From: Anseranas semipalmata
Lineage: Eukaryota > Chordata > Aves > Anseriformes > Anseranatidae
Direction of reading: 5' to 3'
DNA length: 64,000 nucleotides
NCBI GenBank assembly: GCA_013399115.1
Contig: VXAA01004297.1
Span: forward strand, 700,560 to 764,559
Shown here: piece by piece, positions 52,153 through 64,000 of the stretch
How the letters are laid out: the number at the start of each line of letters is the position of its first letter
How positions within the stretch are numbered: the first letter of the stretch is position 1
Notes under the pieces: generated by a model
Seen by the model: only the letters and a program-made list of their open reading frames with translations
What the model was told of the DNA's origin: nothing
Databases searched by the model: none
Translations under genes and position numbers: made by a program

Positions 52153-52170
52153 TGCTGCTGCTGCTGCTGC
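52153..52170. repeat. (CTG)n trinucleotide repeat
   Basis: Five to six TGC/CTG units on the plus strand in non-coding sequence, with more GCAGC-type repeats just after it. Confidence 0.85.
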
Positions 52171-54939
52171 TTTTGAGCAGCAAGCAGCTATGAGCTCCGA
52201 CCACAACCCTCTAGTTGCTCGTGATCTCTCTCCCCGTATGTCATCCTGGCCACAATGTTTTTTTGTTTTTCAGCTGCTTTGAGGTCTTCTCCCTTGGTTT
52301 TGTCCTGATTCATTGCCAGCCACAGTTCCTCCTCCTCTAGAAGCTGGCTGTTTCTGAGCAAAATTCAATGGACTTTTTAAGAAAAAACAAGCAAAATTAT
52401 ACTGATATATGAGGCAAACCATAGACTCAATCCTGTTACTAGTGGATTCATAAAACCCTAGTTAATTTAATGCACTTTTAAGGTTTAGGATTGCTTCTTC
52501 ATCTCAGTTTTAAAGAGACAACTTAGCCCTCAAACAGTATTCACTTACATTCATTCTGCATATCTACACTCAAATGATACCAATGCACTGCAGTAATATT
52601 AAAAATAATTGTCTGATACAACTCAAAAATTAATTTTTATTAGTTATTCCCAACAGCTTCCTGAGAGTTATTATTCAGCCTTCAAGGTAGCATCGAACAC
52701 AAGAATTTGGTAGTGCTAGTGAGGATGATTCAGATTTCTCATTTGTTTTTTTGAGATGTGGACAGACACAAGTTTCAAGCACCAATGGGGGGTTGAAGAA
52801 CTCCTTCCCCATCTGCTGCCCTGCCTGCGGTACTTCTGCAGCTACTTTGGCTCTTTGGTCTCATCCCTTTGCATTTTCCTGATGTTTTTCCAGCTCTGAC
52901 TGCTCTGTCTCTTTATATCATTTGCTACCTTTGACCTGACACATCAGGGAAGCAGGAATCTCTTCATAGGTTACAGCATCAGGACACAGGAAGACCTTAC
53001 CATCACCTTGGCAGCCTGAACAAACTGCAGCTACAGGAAAACAAACAAAACAAGACTGTACACTCTGCCACATTAACAGCAGTAAGCCCTGGATTATTTA
53101 TAGAGCGAAACTGCTTTGACAGGTGATTAGATTCTTGAAGGGACGATCAAACCTCCAAACCTCTCATTGTCTTGTGGCAAACAATTGCATTTTGTTTTGG
53201 ATTTCATGCAATACAGGTGCCACACCGTAGGCTTTGCACACAAATTACATTTGATGAATCTGAAGGCATTTTGGACTCATATAACAGTGAGTAAGCATCC
53301 CATTACTATCCAATAAGAATGGTTGTCTAAATAAAAAGAGCACAAGGATGCTGACACCAAGCATGGGAACACACTCTTACATACTCTAAAACGAAAGTTT
53401 GGGGAAGGTGTTTCAGGTAGCTTTGATAAACAGGGGGCATTGGAAACTTCCCTTAAAATTAGGCTACAAAAAAAGGTAACACTTCAGTATGTCAGTAGTA
53501 AAACAATAAGCTATTGTGTTATGCTTTTTTTCTTTTTTAAAGATGCCAAGTCATACTCAAACTTTTCCACCTTCACCCCACCTTATGGGCAATAAGAGTC
53601 AGGAGGTAACAAATATCAGCTTCTAAACCCCTCCACAAATACAGTCCACCTGGGCATACACCTGGGCTTTGGTCTTCTCCATCCCAACACCAAGCACACT
53701 TCATATCAAATTCAAGTTAAATGAGAAAATACATCCATGACCTCTGGAGCAGATGAGAACTCACGCTTGCAACCGAAGCATTTTCACCAGTAAGGTACAA
53801 ATCCAAGCACCCCTCATCCTGCTCTCCTTCAGGCCCCAAAAACATAGATGAGCACCTAAAACTCTCCTGTCTCTTTCTGCTGTCTGGGTTCAGGGTCCCT
53901 GCTCAGCATAAGGAGTGACACTTACCTAAGGTATCAGCATTGCAGATGGCTAACTCCAAATGTTAACCCCTTTCCAGGTGCCTAGCCCAGCAGACCAAAG
54001 CCAAAGCCTCTCATTGAATCTGTAATGCAGAGTTGTTACCTAAAGAACCAGCAATAAACAGTGATGCATCCATGAACAGAAATATTTACAGATTTGTTTT
54101 GACCCTCTAGCTCCCCCTGTATTTTAGAGGATAATTATAAAAGCAGAAAACAAGACTATTTTTAAAATTCTTGTTAGTTGCTATTTGCTGCTCATGGCTT
54201 GTGTACAAGTGAAAGAAGGCCATTAAGACACCATTCTGAGCCATCAGTTTCCCTAAAGCACTGTCACTGCTATAGCAGAATTTTTGCTGCTTTGTACCTT
54301 GGAAACAATTGCTGACCTTGAATTTGCATGAAAAGGTTAAATATTTTAGTGGTAAAAAAACAACTGTCCTATGAGTAACAGTTTTATATTATTCCAAGAG
54401 CCATGATTTTGTTTATAAATTACTCAGAAATAACTTTTCCATAACATAAACTCTCTTACTTGAGCACATCTCTGCAGTCACATTAGCTTGTTTTGCCTGC
54501 AGTCCAGAAGACGAGAATTCAAATTCATTTCCATATTTTTTAAACATTGTTTCTGAATACACGGTTGGAAGAAAATTGCACAAACATAATCCTGTCTGTC
54601 CCCCTTTCCAATCTGAACAGCAAACTACAATATAGCTAGCAGAAGAAAAATCTGCTAACATCTTTAAGAAGTCCTTAATCTATAATTAATGTCAACAACC
54701 TTTAAAGTCTGTAATTCTTGCATCTCACATTTATATTTTAAAGGTACAGTAGTTCTGAGTTATGCAGGGTATGGACAGTTTAAAAATTAATTGAATAGCA
54801 CTACATTTAACAGATAGCAACATAAACAGCAGTGTTTTGCATAAGTTTGGAACTTGTTTTTTCTTTAAAATTCGAAAAATGGTTTAGCACCATTTGTTAA
54901 AGTTACAATCTCTAACCTTTTAATTTTACTTTGTTTGCT

Positions 54940-55095
54940 TATCTGTGCCCACAATAATTAGCATGCTAGTGTTCCTCAACCCACCATGGGCATTGCATGA
55001 TGATGTGAATTAATTTTTCTCCATCAAACCTAATATTCAGCAACACATTGATGTGCTGTGAATTTTTAATATGTACAATGTTTTTCTGAGTCGTT
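54940..55095. other. candidate conserved non-coding block
   Basis: Contains ACAATAATTAGCATGC (SOX-like ACAAT next to a homeodomain-like TAATTAG), GCATGATGATG and GAATTAATT motifs without simple repeats. The call is by appearance only. Confidence 0.2.
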
Positions 55096-58000
55096 CCCAC
55101 TTACCGTAAAAAGATGTAACCACATTTAAAAATTAGCCAGTTAAGTACATTTCAAGAAATATTCAATTTGCCACCGGCCACTCTTTCTGTAAGTAGTACA
55201 GCTCATGAAGCCATTACTTTGGTACTCGTTCTTTCTCCATCTCATTGTCTTCCTCCTGAACTCTGTTTTCTTGGAATTATGTTCTATATGTAAAACCTTT
55301 GAAAGCCGCCCAAACCAAAAGTTCTTCTATCAAATAATCTTTTTGTCCCTGTTTTAATACGTATACTTCTAATGAAGGCACTCAGATTTATTCCCCATGC
55401 TTGCAGGACTAAAAGTCCGTACAGCGCTGTCCTATCACTGAGCCCATGACTCTTCTGCCAGCAGTTAAGGGGGAGCCTACTCTTCAACTGTACTATGGAG
55501 AGGGATACTCAAATCCCAGTAAAATAAAGCTTCCTCACTGGGTTAAGACACATGAAAGGAAAGCACCGTATTCCAATAGAAGAAGTGTCAACATTGTTGT
55601 AGCATTTGTTTTTGAAACAACAGCTACTGCAAAAATCAACAGGATCTGGCTAGCAGTAGGAAGCTTTTTGTCTTTAGAATAAATCAACAAAAATTTGAAG
55701 GTGGCAGCCCTAGGTAGGCGCTACTATTGAAGGAGATTGGAGACAGATGGAAAGAGTCAAGTGTTAGCATTTCAATTTGGATTCAATTTGGACGCAGTGA
55801 TGCTTGTAAGCAAAAGCAGAATTGGCAGGTATAACGATACATGCTGTAAAGCCTCCAAATGCTCCTATGTTTATTTGGATAATTTATCTTAAGTAGCCAG
55901 TGCTTGAAAAATTTGCTACATGCCATAGGAGAAATAGGTAGTGCCACCTATAGTTGGGTTGGTCAAGCACTTTCTATTATTAAACACTGTTTTCAGTTAT
56001 TTTCAAATTTTTGCTAGGTCATGTTCCACACTAAGCAGATTTTCTTTGAAAAGTTTCAGCCACAGCAGTTTAGTCAAACCACTAAAAATGAAAAAGGGGA
56101 AATATCCACTGTTTCCTCATTTTAAATAGTCTTGCAAGTACTTCTTTGAAAAGGTTCAGTTGATATCACGCTACTGAGAAAGGGCTTAAAATCTGGACAA
56201 GGAATAGCCTAAAGACAGAACTATTTCAGGAAGAAGTATAATGTTTTGAGAAAGTCTAATTTATGGCATAAAACATCTGTATCAGTGCCCAGAACATGGT
56301 TACAGCCTTAATCCCACAATGCACTTATGTTTGAAGGCTCAATTTAGCAAAGGGAAGGTCCTTTTAGACATTTTCATCCAATTATGTAAGATTATTTTAA
56401 AAAAATATATTTCTGAAAGCTCCATCCTCATGAACCAAAGTGCTTCACAATAAAAGAGTTTACACAAACACACATATACACCCTCCCACCAGAAAACATC
56501 GAAAAGAATGATTGAAAGCTTAAGACAGTGAATAGGGCAAAAATGATGATCATATTTTCCCTTTGACTCCAATATTGTCTTCTGGAAGGACTTAATGATT
56601 TCAGTTTCTTATAGTCTGAAACTAATGTATGATTTAGCTTTGTGACTGTGGAATCTGCTGCAGCATCAGATATTTTGGCAGTAGAAAGAAGCACATACTG
56701 AAATTATTTTGAAGCAGTCATTTGCATATACCCAGGCTAGCATGCAAAATCAAACTGAGATATTGTTCAAAATCCCCTAGGAGATCCCAACATTTCAAAC
56801 TCTCTCTCTTCCTGCAAAGACACTGCTGTATCCCGTTAAAAGTCATTTCAATCACAGGGAAGCCTGCATTAGTAATTCCCCAAAGGGACTGGAGTTTGTT
56901 GGTGTATCATCTCTCGAATACCCTGGGGAGCTGTGCTGGGATGCCAGGCATCTGAATGTCCCCGCACCTGCAGCAACAGAAGGTCTCTGTGTTTGACAGT
57001 CACCCTGAAATCGCCCCTAACACCAGAAAAGGGTTAGAGTTGAAAATTTCCTTACAGGACCTCAACACAGAGCACAATAACAACAGTTCCCTTAGCAGTA
57101 TGCAACAGAAGACCAAATTTGATTTTGCCTGTACTGCAGATCAGAGCCAAGAGGTTTTGCTTGTGCCTTTGTCTCCCAAGTCTGATGGCACAAGCCATGC
57201 CAGTTGGCTTGACCAAAGTCCTGAGGTTTGACTACCCTGGGAGGAAGTACATTCTATAAAATGAGCCTTCCTAGGGGCTCGCCTTCATTCAAATCTTCCC
57301 AAATCTTCAGCTCCTCAGGTGGATAGCAAGAACATTAATTAGAATGCTCTTTTCCTGATAGATTACATCCTGCCCTCAACGAACTTGTAGAAATGTTAAT
57401 GCTCTTTGGGTGGGATTGAACAGTCTAGTCTCTTCTTCTGAGGTAAACTGAACAAGACAGCAACTGCCCAGTGCTTAACTAAGTATGGAGAAACAATCTG
57501 GCAGGAAGAAAACACTCCTTTCCCTTTGGCAGGATGACGTTCAAATCTGAAGGTGAAGCCTTTTCCTGTGCTGAAATAGATCTCAAACACTGGCGCTTGA
57601 CAACCATACTTCATCAAAGCAAACAAAGAGCATTCATGCATGCAGTTCATTGCTAGCTCTTCTCAGAGAGAACGATGATAAGCACTGTGCAATGAAAACA
57701 AGAGTCGGAAACTAGGATGCCTGGTGCTGGCCTTTGGGGGATTATCGTGGCACATATGACATGGCAGAACCAAAGCCAGGCAAAAAAAAAAAGAAGAGTT
57801 TCTGAAATGGGCCTTGGGGTTCGCACTGTTCTCATGCCCGTGCCAGTGGCAGCACTTCTGAGGAACACCTGGCTTTGGGGCCACCATCAAGCCCATGCTT
57901 CTGCTCCAGGCCACCTTCATGCACAGCCCCTGGTGCAGTCAAGTGGATTTAGTGGACGTGGGCGCTTAGGAGGAGGGAAACTGGCACAGAGCCATATCTT

Positions 58001-61000
58001 ATAATTCTTTGGGCACTGAGCTCTTAAATTTGCACTAGCAAGCTTTGTGATGTTGAGAACTGCCACCAATGAAGCAACACTCCCAGCTGTGTCTTGCTCT
58101 TCTGACCTCACAAGATCCCTCCCGGATGTACTGGGGGGAAATTCTTCACACTTGATCATTATGGATTTATTTTCCTTTCCCTTTTAAGCATTCATAGGAA
58201 CCCACCATGCCAAGGACAGAATCAGGCACAACAAGAAACATCACATATTCATCTTTATCAATATCAGATTAATCTTTCTAACGCTAAATTTAACATAATG
58301 TATGAAATAAATTTATTCCCCAATCAGCTGTCAAGAGAAAAACAAATTACAGTTACTGTTAAATACCTCGCTAAGACGTATGAAGATCACTTGGATAGGG
58401 TGCAAAGAAGCCAATATGCCATATTATGCAAGCAGAAATGAAGAAGATTGACTGGGAACATTTCTGAGTCTGGAGTATGCTAGATTCTTCTTCCCCCTAA
58501 AAGTACTCAGTATTCTGATCAGCAACTAAAACATGGATAAATATTTAACATAAATTCTGTGAATGGCACATCGGAAGCACTGAAATCTCACCTTCCTTCT
58601 CCTACGGAAAAAGAAAAGTAGCAGCATGTTCTATAAAGTCACTTGAGCTTGGTTCCTTGTAATCTACCCCTTAAAAAGTAAAAGAATTCTGATGCATCGA
58701 ATACAAAGTTCAGAGTTCAGACATACCCAGATTAACCACTTTTTTCTTCATGCTTTTGGGGGAAAAATAAAACACAGTACAATGCACTATTTCTTTATTT
58801 TAGGAGCGTATTGCCAAACATCCCTGGTTCTCCCCTTTGTATCTTGCCACCTGGTTTCACCACAGCTCATTGGAGAGCCTTCATCTGTGTTCCTGGATGG
58901 AGACTGGGAAGAGAGACACAAACACTAGGAAATTCTCTTTTATTACAGTTTAAACAGACTTAAGATCGTTTACAGAGTTGTTTTGAAACCTACACCATAA
59001 CAGACAGATTAAAGTAAGGATGAAGGCGTAATTTAAAGAGAATATTTTCAGCAAACCTGGATTTATATGTTTCACAATTTAAAGCAGACAAGGCTCTCTC
59101 AGGTAAGCTCCAGGGATGAAAAGAAGAGTGCATGTCTTACATCTGCAGAAAACACTTTCTCTCTGTGCTTTGATCCGTCTATCGGGCTCCCCTGCAGCCT
59201 AGCAACTGCTGCTCTTTCTCCCCTGCCTTCATCAAGTCATGCAGGGACAGCTGCCAAGCCCCATTGCACTTCCCCAATCTAGGGCAGCTACTTCCACTCT
59301 CTAGATCACATTTCTCTGGGCACATTTGCCCACTGAACGCGCAAAACAGTAGACACATGCACTGGCTTTGCACCCACTGTTTTGTTTTTTTTTCCTGCTG
59401 AGTTGTGCACTGTTGTTTCAAAACAGGTAAATCAGCTTTTCCTCAGCCCCAAGCCCTCGACACGTTCTTCTCTTCTGTAACAGCACAGACAAAGCACCCG
59501 GTCTTCTGCCCCAGCTGCAACCTTTGCATCCCCCTCTGGTAAAGCGTATCAGAAGATTTCCCCTTTCCCCTTCTGCTGATGGTTGTGCAGGCAGTGCGTC
59601 CCAGCTAAATAAACACTTGGCACAGGCGCACCGTGACCAGGAGCGTGCAGGAGCTCCAGCTCAAGGATAAGTCACACTTCTCACCACAGCAAGTTAGCAG
59701 AGATCAAAAGAGATGATAAAGAACTTTAGTTTGCCACGGTGGCACTGGCTTACCAAAGCTTGTAAGAAGTTACTGAATTGTTTATTCAAGATTTTTTTTT
59801 TAAACAAGGAAAGACATTTGAAGGTGGTGAATGGTCTCCTTTCCAATGCCACCCTAATCAGCATCTCAGAGAAATGTGTTTATTAACCAAAAAATGAGGT
59901 TTCACAGATTCTACTTTCTCAGCTGAGTATACCTACTTGTTAGGACAAAAGGCATGCAACACTACGACCTTTTCTTTTCCCACCCCAAAGCTCTTGCAAT
60001 TAATTAAACTCCTTATTACTTCCTTTTAAGACATGGCATCTCTCCATTTTGTTGCATCCTTTTTCCTTCCTGGTTTTACTACACCTTCTCTCCAGCTTCT
60101 GTACTGTAGTTCTGGATGGCTTCATATTTTCTTCTGCTCCTCTCCTCCTCTGCTGCTGTTGCCTCTTCTGCCATGCACTGTGTGCTCCTACCTACACCCC
60201 CTTTTTCTACCCCTTCCTACCCGTTCCCTGTAGGAGGGCTCCCCACACAGGCCCACCAGGTGAGACCCCCGCCTCTCCTCCCACTCCCAGGGCTCTTCAC
60301 GCATGAACGTGATCCATCCATCCAGGCCAGGAAGCAAAAGGTAGGCACTGCGGGCAATCTTGTTGCTGTTCCTATGAAGTGGGCAGCTGCCAGACAGGAG
60401 GTTTACCTCTCAAAAGCAGCTCGCCTTGCTTGCGCCCACCGGGACATCTGGAGGAGGAAGGGGAAGGTAGCACAGTATCAACAAGCACGGGTTGAAGATT
60501 TTGGAAAAACATGGGCCAAAGGCTGAGGCAGTACTGGGCCAAGTACAGACTGCAGCTTCTGGACAAAAACAAAAATATGGCAACTGAGAGACCATGTAAA
60601 GCAAGCCAGGAGACTCCACGCATCCCCAGCTGCCTGACACACCGAGACACTTGGCTGTGGCCCTCACAGACCTTTCTCCTTTCAGGTTGTCCACCTGCTC
60701 AGGCACTACCAACTCATCCACAACCCCCCCAGCCCTCCAGATGCCTTCTCCAGATCAGCAGGGCTGACCAGGAAAGCCAGCGTAATCTCTGCACTGTTCC
60801 TGGCAGTGATCTCATTCACTTTTCTCCGCCTCACTTTTCCCAGTACGCTCACACCCAGGCAAATGGGAACACAGTCTTCCTTACACAGTAGCTGCACTGC
60901 TTGCAAAATACAAGGACAGGGGGAAAAAATCATATTTAGCCACCAACAAAGGGAGTTAGAAAGGAAAGAAGTCAAGCCTTTCCTCCTCAATTAAAGGAAT

Positions 61001-61480
61001 CTCAACTGGGATCACCTCTGGTGAGCCCTCTCCCACTCTGACATCTCTCAAAATTTTAAACATGTCCTGGTGATTTTCCTAGAACTAGGAATCTGGAATC
61101 ATGTGTCCAAAACATTGATATTTCATTCAAAAAAAAGAACTGATTCTAAAGTTCAGAGTTTCATGTGGAAGATTAAAAGCCAGATCCATATGCAATCTAA
61201 AACTCTCTCAAAAAGAGAGAGAAAAGGAGAAATACTTTTTTTTTTTTTTAATGATTTTAAACCTTATTTTCTGATGTTTGAATATGGCAATATCCTGCCC
61301 TTGAGCAGACCACAGGGACTGTATCTCGCGCCGTCTGTGACTTGCAAATACCTGCTCAGAGGCTTCTCTCCTCCTGTGCTCAGTCACCCCATGTTCCCCA
61401 CAGGCTCTCTGAAGAAAGAAAGGTCGCTCTTTCCACGCTTGCTCTTACTCACTCTAGACCTGCCTTCTGAAAGGGATAAG

Positions 61481-61505
61481 AGTAATAATGCATGACATTA
61501 TTACT
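61481..61505. repeat. short inverted repeat
   Basis: Perfect 10-bp arms AGTAATAATG and CATTATTACT around a 5-nt loop CATGA. Confidence 0.75.
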
Positions 61506-62375
61506 GGGCTCTTCCTACACTAACCCTGCCCTCCACCAACTGATTTCCATGGTCTTCATCTGTGAGCAGATGCCTGTCTATGCCACTTTGGGTAGGATCC
61601 TACATTTTGAAAAAGGGAACGGGGAATTACCACATGGTAAAGCAGAAGATAATTGCTTCCCCAGCCCTTCTCAAGCACTGGTTGCATCTAAATGTTTTCA
61701 GACATTCCCAGATTGCTGTTCCCCATATAACACCAGTCAGGTGCAGGTCAGCAGACTGGGGAAAGTCCCAAAGGAAGGGAGATTATTGGTTATCCTATAT
61801 TAACTGCACCAGCCCTGAAACTTTACAACACAATTCAGTCTGACTTGAGTCTCTAGATTAAAAAAAGTTTAGTTTCCTCTAGCACTTGACTGATATTTAC
61901 ACACAGGCAGGGTGCAATGACGCCTCTTCACTAGACTCAAACTTTGATCAACCCTATAGATGGGAGCTGGGCTCCAGCAGGCCAGGAGCTGCACAGCGCG
62001 ACTGCGACACAATAGCTGTACTGTGTATTGCAGGTCTTCAGCTCCTGCCTGCATTTTATACTGCAGCCATTTTATTAATCTTTTGATTTTGCAAAGGAAT
62101 TTAAAACTGTAAGTAAGTACTGGACATGCACAATAGTTTATCACATATAATACCCCACAGAATATAACATTATGAGTCTCCATCATCTATAATGGCGAAG
62201 TTCCTGCACTAACTCACTGAGTATACACTGATTTTGATCCAATAAAGAAAAGAAGTTAAATAGTCAGGCCAAAGAAAAACTGGGAAACCTAAACAACACA
62301 TCATAAAATAAACAATTACCAAATCAAACAGTCGCTGCCAAGAAAAGGCTGGGAGAGGAGGGTGGCAGGGTTTGT

Positions 62376-62403
62376 TCTTTCTTTCTTTCTTTTTTTTTTT
62401 TTA
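62376..62403. repeat. (TTTC)n and poly-T tract
   Basis: Four TTTC units pass into a T run of about 14 bases. It is simple sequence. Confidence 0.85.
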
Positions 62404-64000
62404 AACAAGGAAAGAAAAAAACTGCTTAGAAAACTGACACCTACATGCAAACGCTGCTTCAAAGCTTTTAGCACAATCTCACAGGGCAGAACAATAGAGG
62501 CTCTGTACTCATAAGCAGCTCAATCTGTTCCAGTCAGGAAGCGGGTGCCCTCGCTTTTTACAGCAAATGTATTTCTCCCTGATGCTCGGGTCTGGGAAAT
62601 CTGGCTCAAGCTCTTGAAAATTCATTGTCTTCAAAGCAGGACAGTGTGCAGCAAGTAGGTACTCCAGTGACGGATGCTGCAGTTACATGCCTGATGCTTT
62701 TAGCAACGTTTGCCTACACTGGTCTTGCTCAGTTTCCGCAGTTGTCAGGCTGGAAAAGAGGCAGAACTGCAGTCAGAGATAAGGTTGCATTGCGAAGCAC
62801 CCCTTGTTCCTTACAGGACCTCTGAGCAAGCAAAATGGTAATTGTGTGCAACAGGTACTCTATATCTTGCTAAGAAGGAGGGAAGCATGGATTTAGCATG
62901 AGAGCTGTCTACCCATTAAAAAGAAAATATCTGTCTGCTGTCAGGCCTACTAAAAAAAAGTCTTAAATTAGGCCAGTTACAGAGGGTTGGCTTATTCTGT
63001 TCAGGGAGCTGGACTGTGTTATAGCTGCAGCAGGATCTAAGATGCTGCTCTCCATAGGTAACCCCAAAGAGGCCTGACCTAAATAAGAGTTTATCAGATG
63101 CCCCAGGATCGGCATTGATCCACTCAGAGCTTTAAACACAACTCCAGCTCTGGGCTCATCTCAGCAACGGAAGATAAAAATATCAAACGTTTTTCTGTGA
63201 AAGCCAGTCTCTCTCAACCAGGAACAGAAGGAGAGCAGGGATAACAGCTGTGGCAAAGAGCTGAAAGCATTTCTCGGGGTGAGCCAAGCGGGCTGCTGTG
63301 GCTCCTGCCCCTTCTTGTGGCGCGACCGGAGAGGTGCTCGTCGCCTGACCTGCACGTGGACGTCCCAGCCAGACAGCACCAGGCTCACGCAAGCATCCCT
63401 GTGTCTGTCTTGGCAGTCACGCTCCCGTCCCAGCACCTCTGGTGGGAAAGGCCCAGGAGAAGGTTGCAGAATTCCATAATGGCACAGCTCCATCCCTGCA
63501 CAAGCCCAAGCAGAGCTGAGAAAAGGGCAGAGGAAGGCAAGCCACCGGCTGGATCAGCTCTCCTGGCAGAAAGGCATTTGATGCTGCTGCTTTACTCTGG
63601 CATCCAGTGCAACAAAAGTACAAGTTCACTGCACAATTACTTCAATCAAAAGCACGTTTTATGTTCTCATCCAGATAAATACCTTATTTCCATCTATTCC
63701 CTCCACACCCAGAATGATTAACTGCTTGCAGTTAACACATAGGCTTTAATTCTAAAGGCAGTTGCATTTTTTTAAGGATACCTGGTAATCTACAGTCTTA
63801 AAGAGTACAGTAATGTCCTTCCACTCCTTCAAGAGGATGGTGGAAAAACAAAACAGCACAACAAAGCTGTTTATATTAGTTGTAGCAGTTGCATGCAACC
63901 ATCCTATTTGCTTAGGATCTCCAAATCTCAGAGCACTATGCTTGAAGTGCCCCACAATATCAGAAATACAGCTTTCTCTAAATAAACTTGTGCAAGTTTT

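Noticed and set aside
60116..60526. 136-codon plus-strand frame in a C-rich patch, with overlapping frames on both strands.
   Set aside because: Composition-driven openness, no domain, no conserved motif.
63317..63721. 134-codon plus-strand frame in a GC-richer patch with several CpGs, considered as a possible exon or CpG-island promoter.
   Set aside because: CpG density is modest and local, no splice-flanked exon fits, and the translation is unrecognised.

Overview
The window is vertebrate nuclear DNA, almost certainly from a bird. It is mostly non-coding and AT-rich. It carries five fragments of CR1 non-LTR retrotransposons of avian type (hallmark ends such as AATCATAGAAT...GTTGGAAGGGACC). 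The only gene I can support has vertebrate-style short exons with canonical GT-AG introns. There are no operons, RNA operons, phage or CRISPR features.

That gene is on the minus strand and I identify it as FARP1 (FERM, ARHGEF and pleckstrin domain protein 1, also called CDEP). Eleven exons between 28887 and 4338 join in phase with no break. They encode most of the FERM F1 lobe, all of F2 and F3, the FERM-adjacent (FA) segment and a serine-rich linker. The residues match my recollection of mammalian FARP1 almost position by position. The amino-terminal exon(s), about 57 residues in the human protein, were not found between 28888 and 64000. They probably lie beyond the right edge across a very long intron.

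The most interesting region is the last exon (4338-5600). The mammalian FARP1 that I know leaves this exon after ...QPSTG and continues into the DH-PH-PH (Rac GEF) part. Here a GT donor exists at exactly that point (exon end 5360), but the reading frame also runs on for 340 more codons to a stop at 4338. The extension resembles the carboxy-terminal tail of FRMD7, the FERM-only paralogue of FARP1/2 (shared ESSDS-D/E-SEI and GSLQLDEE motifs, a PFI motif, an FY...PR..S motif, all in the same order). The window therefore appears to encode a GEF-less FARP1 isoform through a composite terminal exon, and that isoform has an FRMD7-like tail. No DH or PH exons were seen in 1-4337, so the GEF half should lie off the left edge.

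Layout: 1-4337, AT-rich DNA, candidate 3' UTR of the short isoform and intron of the long one; 4338-5600, composite terminal exon; 5601-28887, ten further exons with introns, a degenerate minisatellite (about 6655-7092), two CR1 copies (11681-12092, 26446-26985) and two palindromic AGGTCA/TGACCT pairs; 28888-64000, long upstream intronic DNA with CR1 fragments at 32462-32720, 45314-45391 and 49605-50873, simple repeats and no supportable exon. Most open frames elsewhere in the window look like chance.
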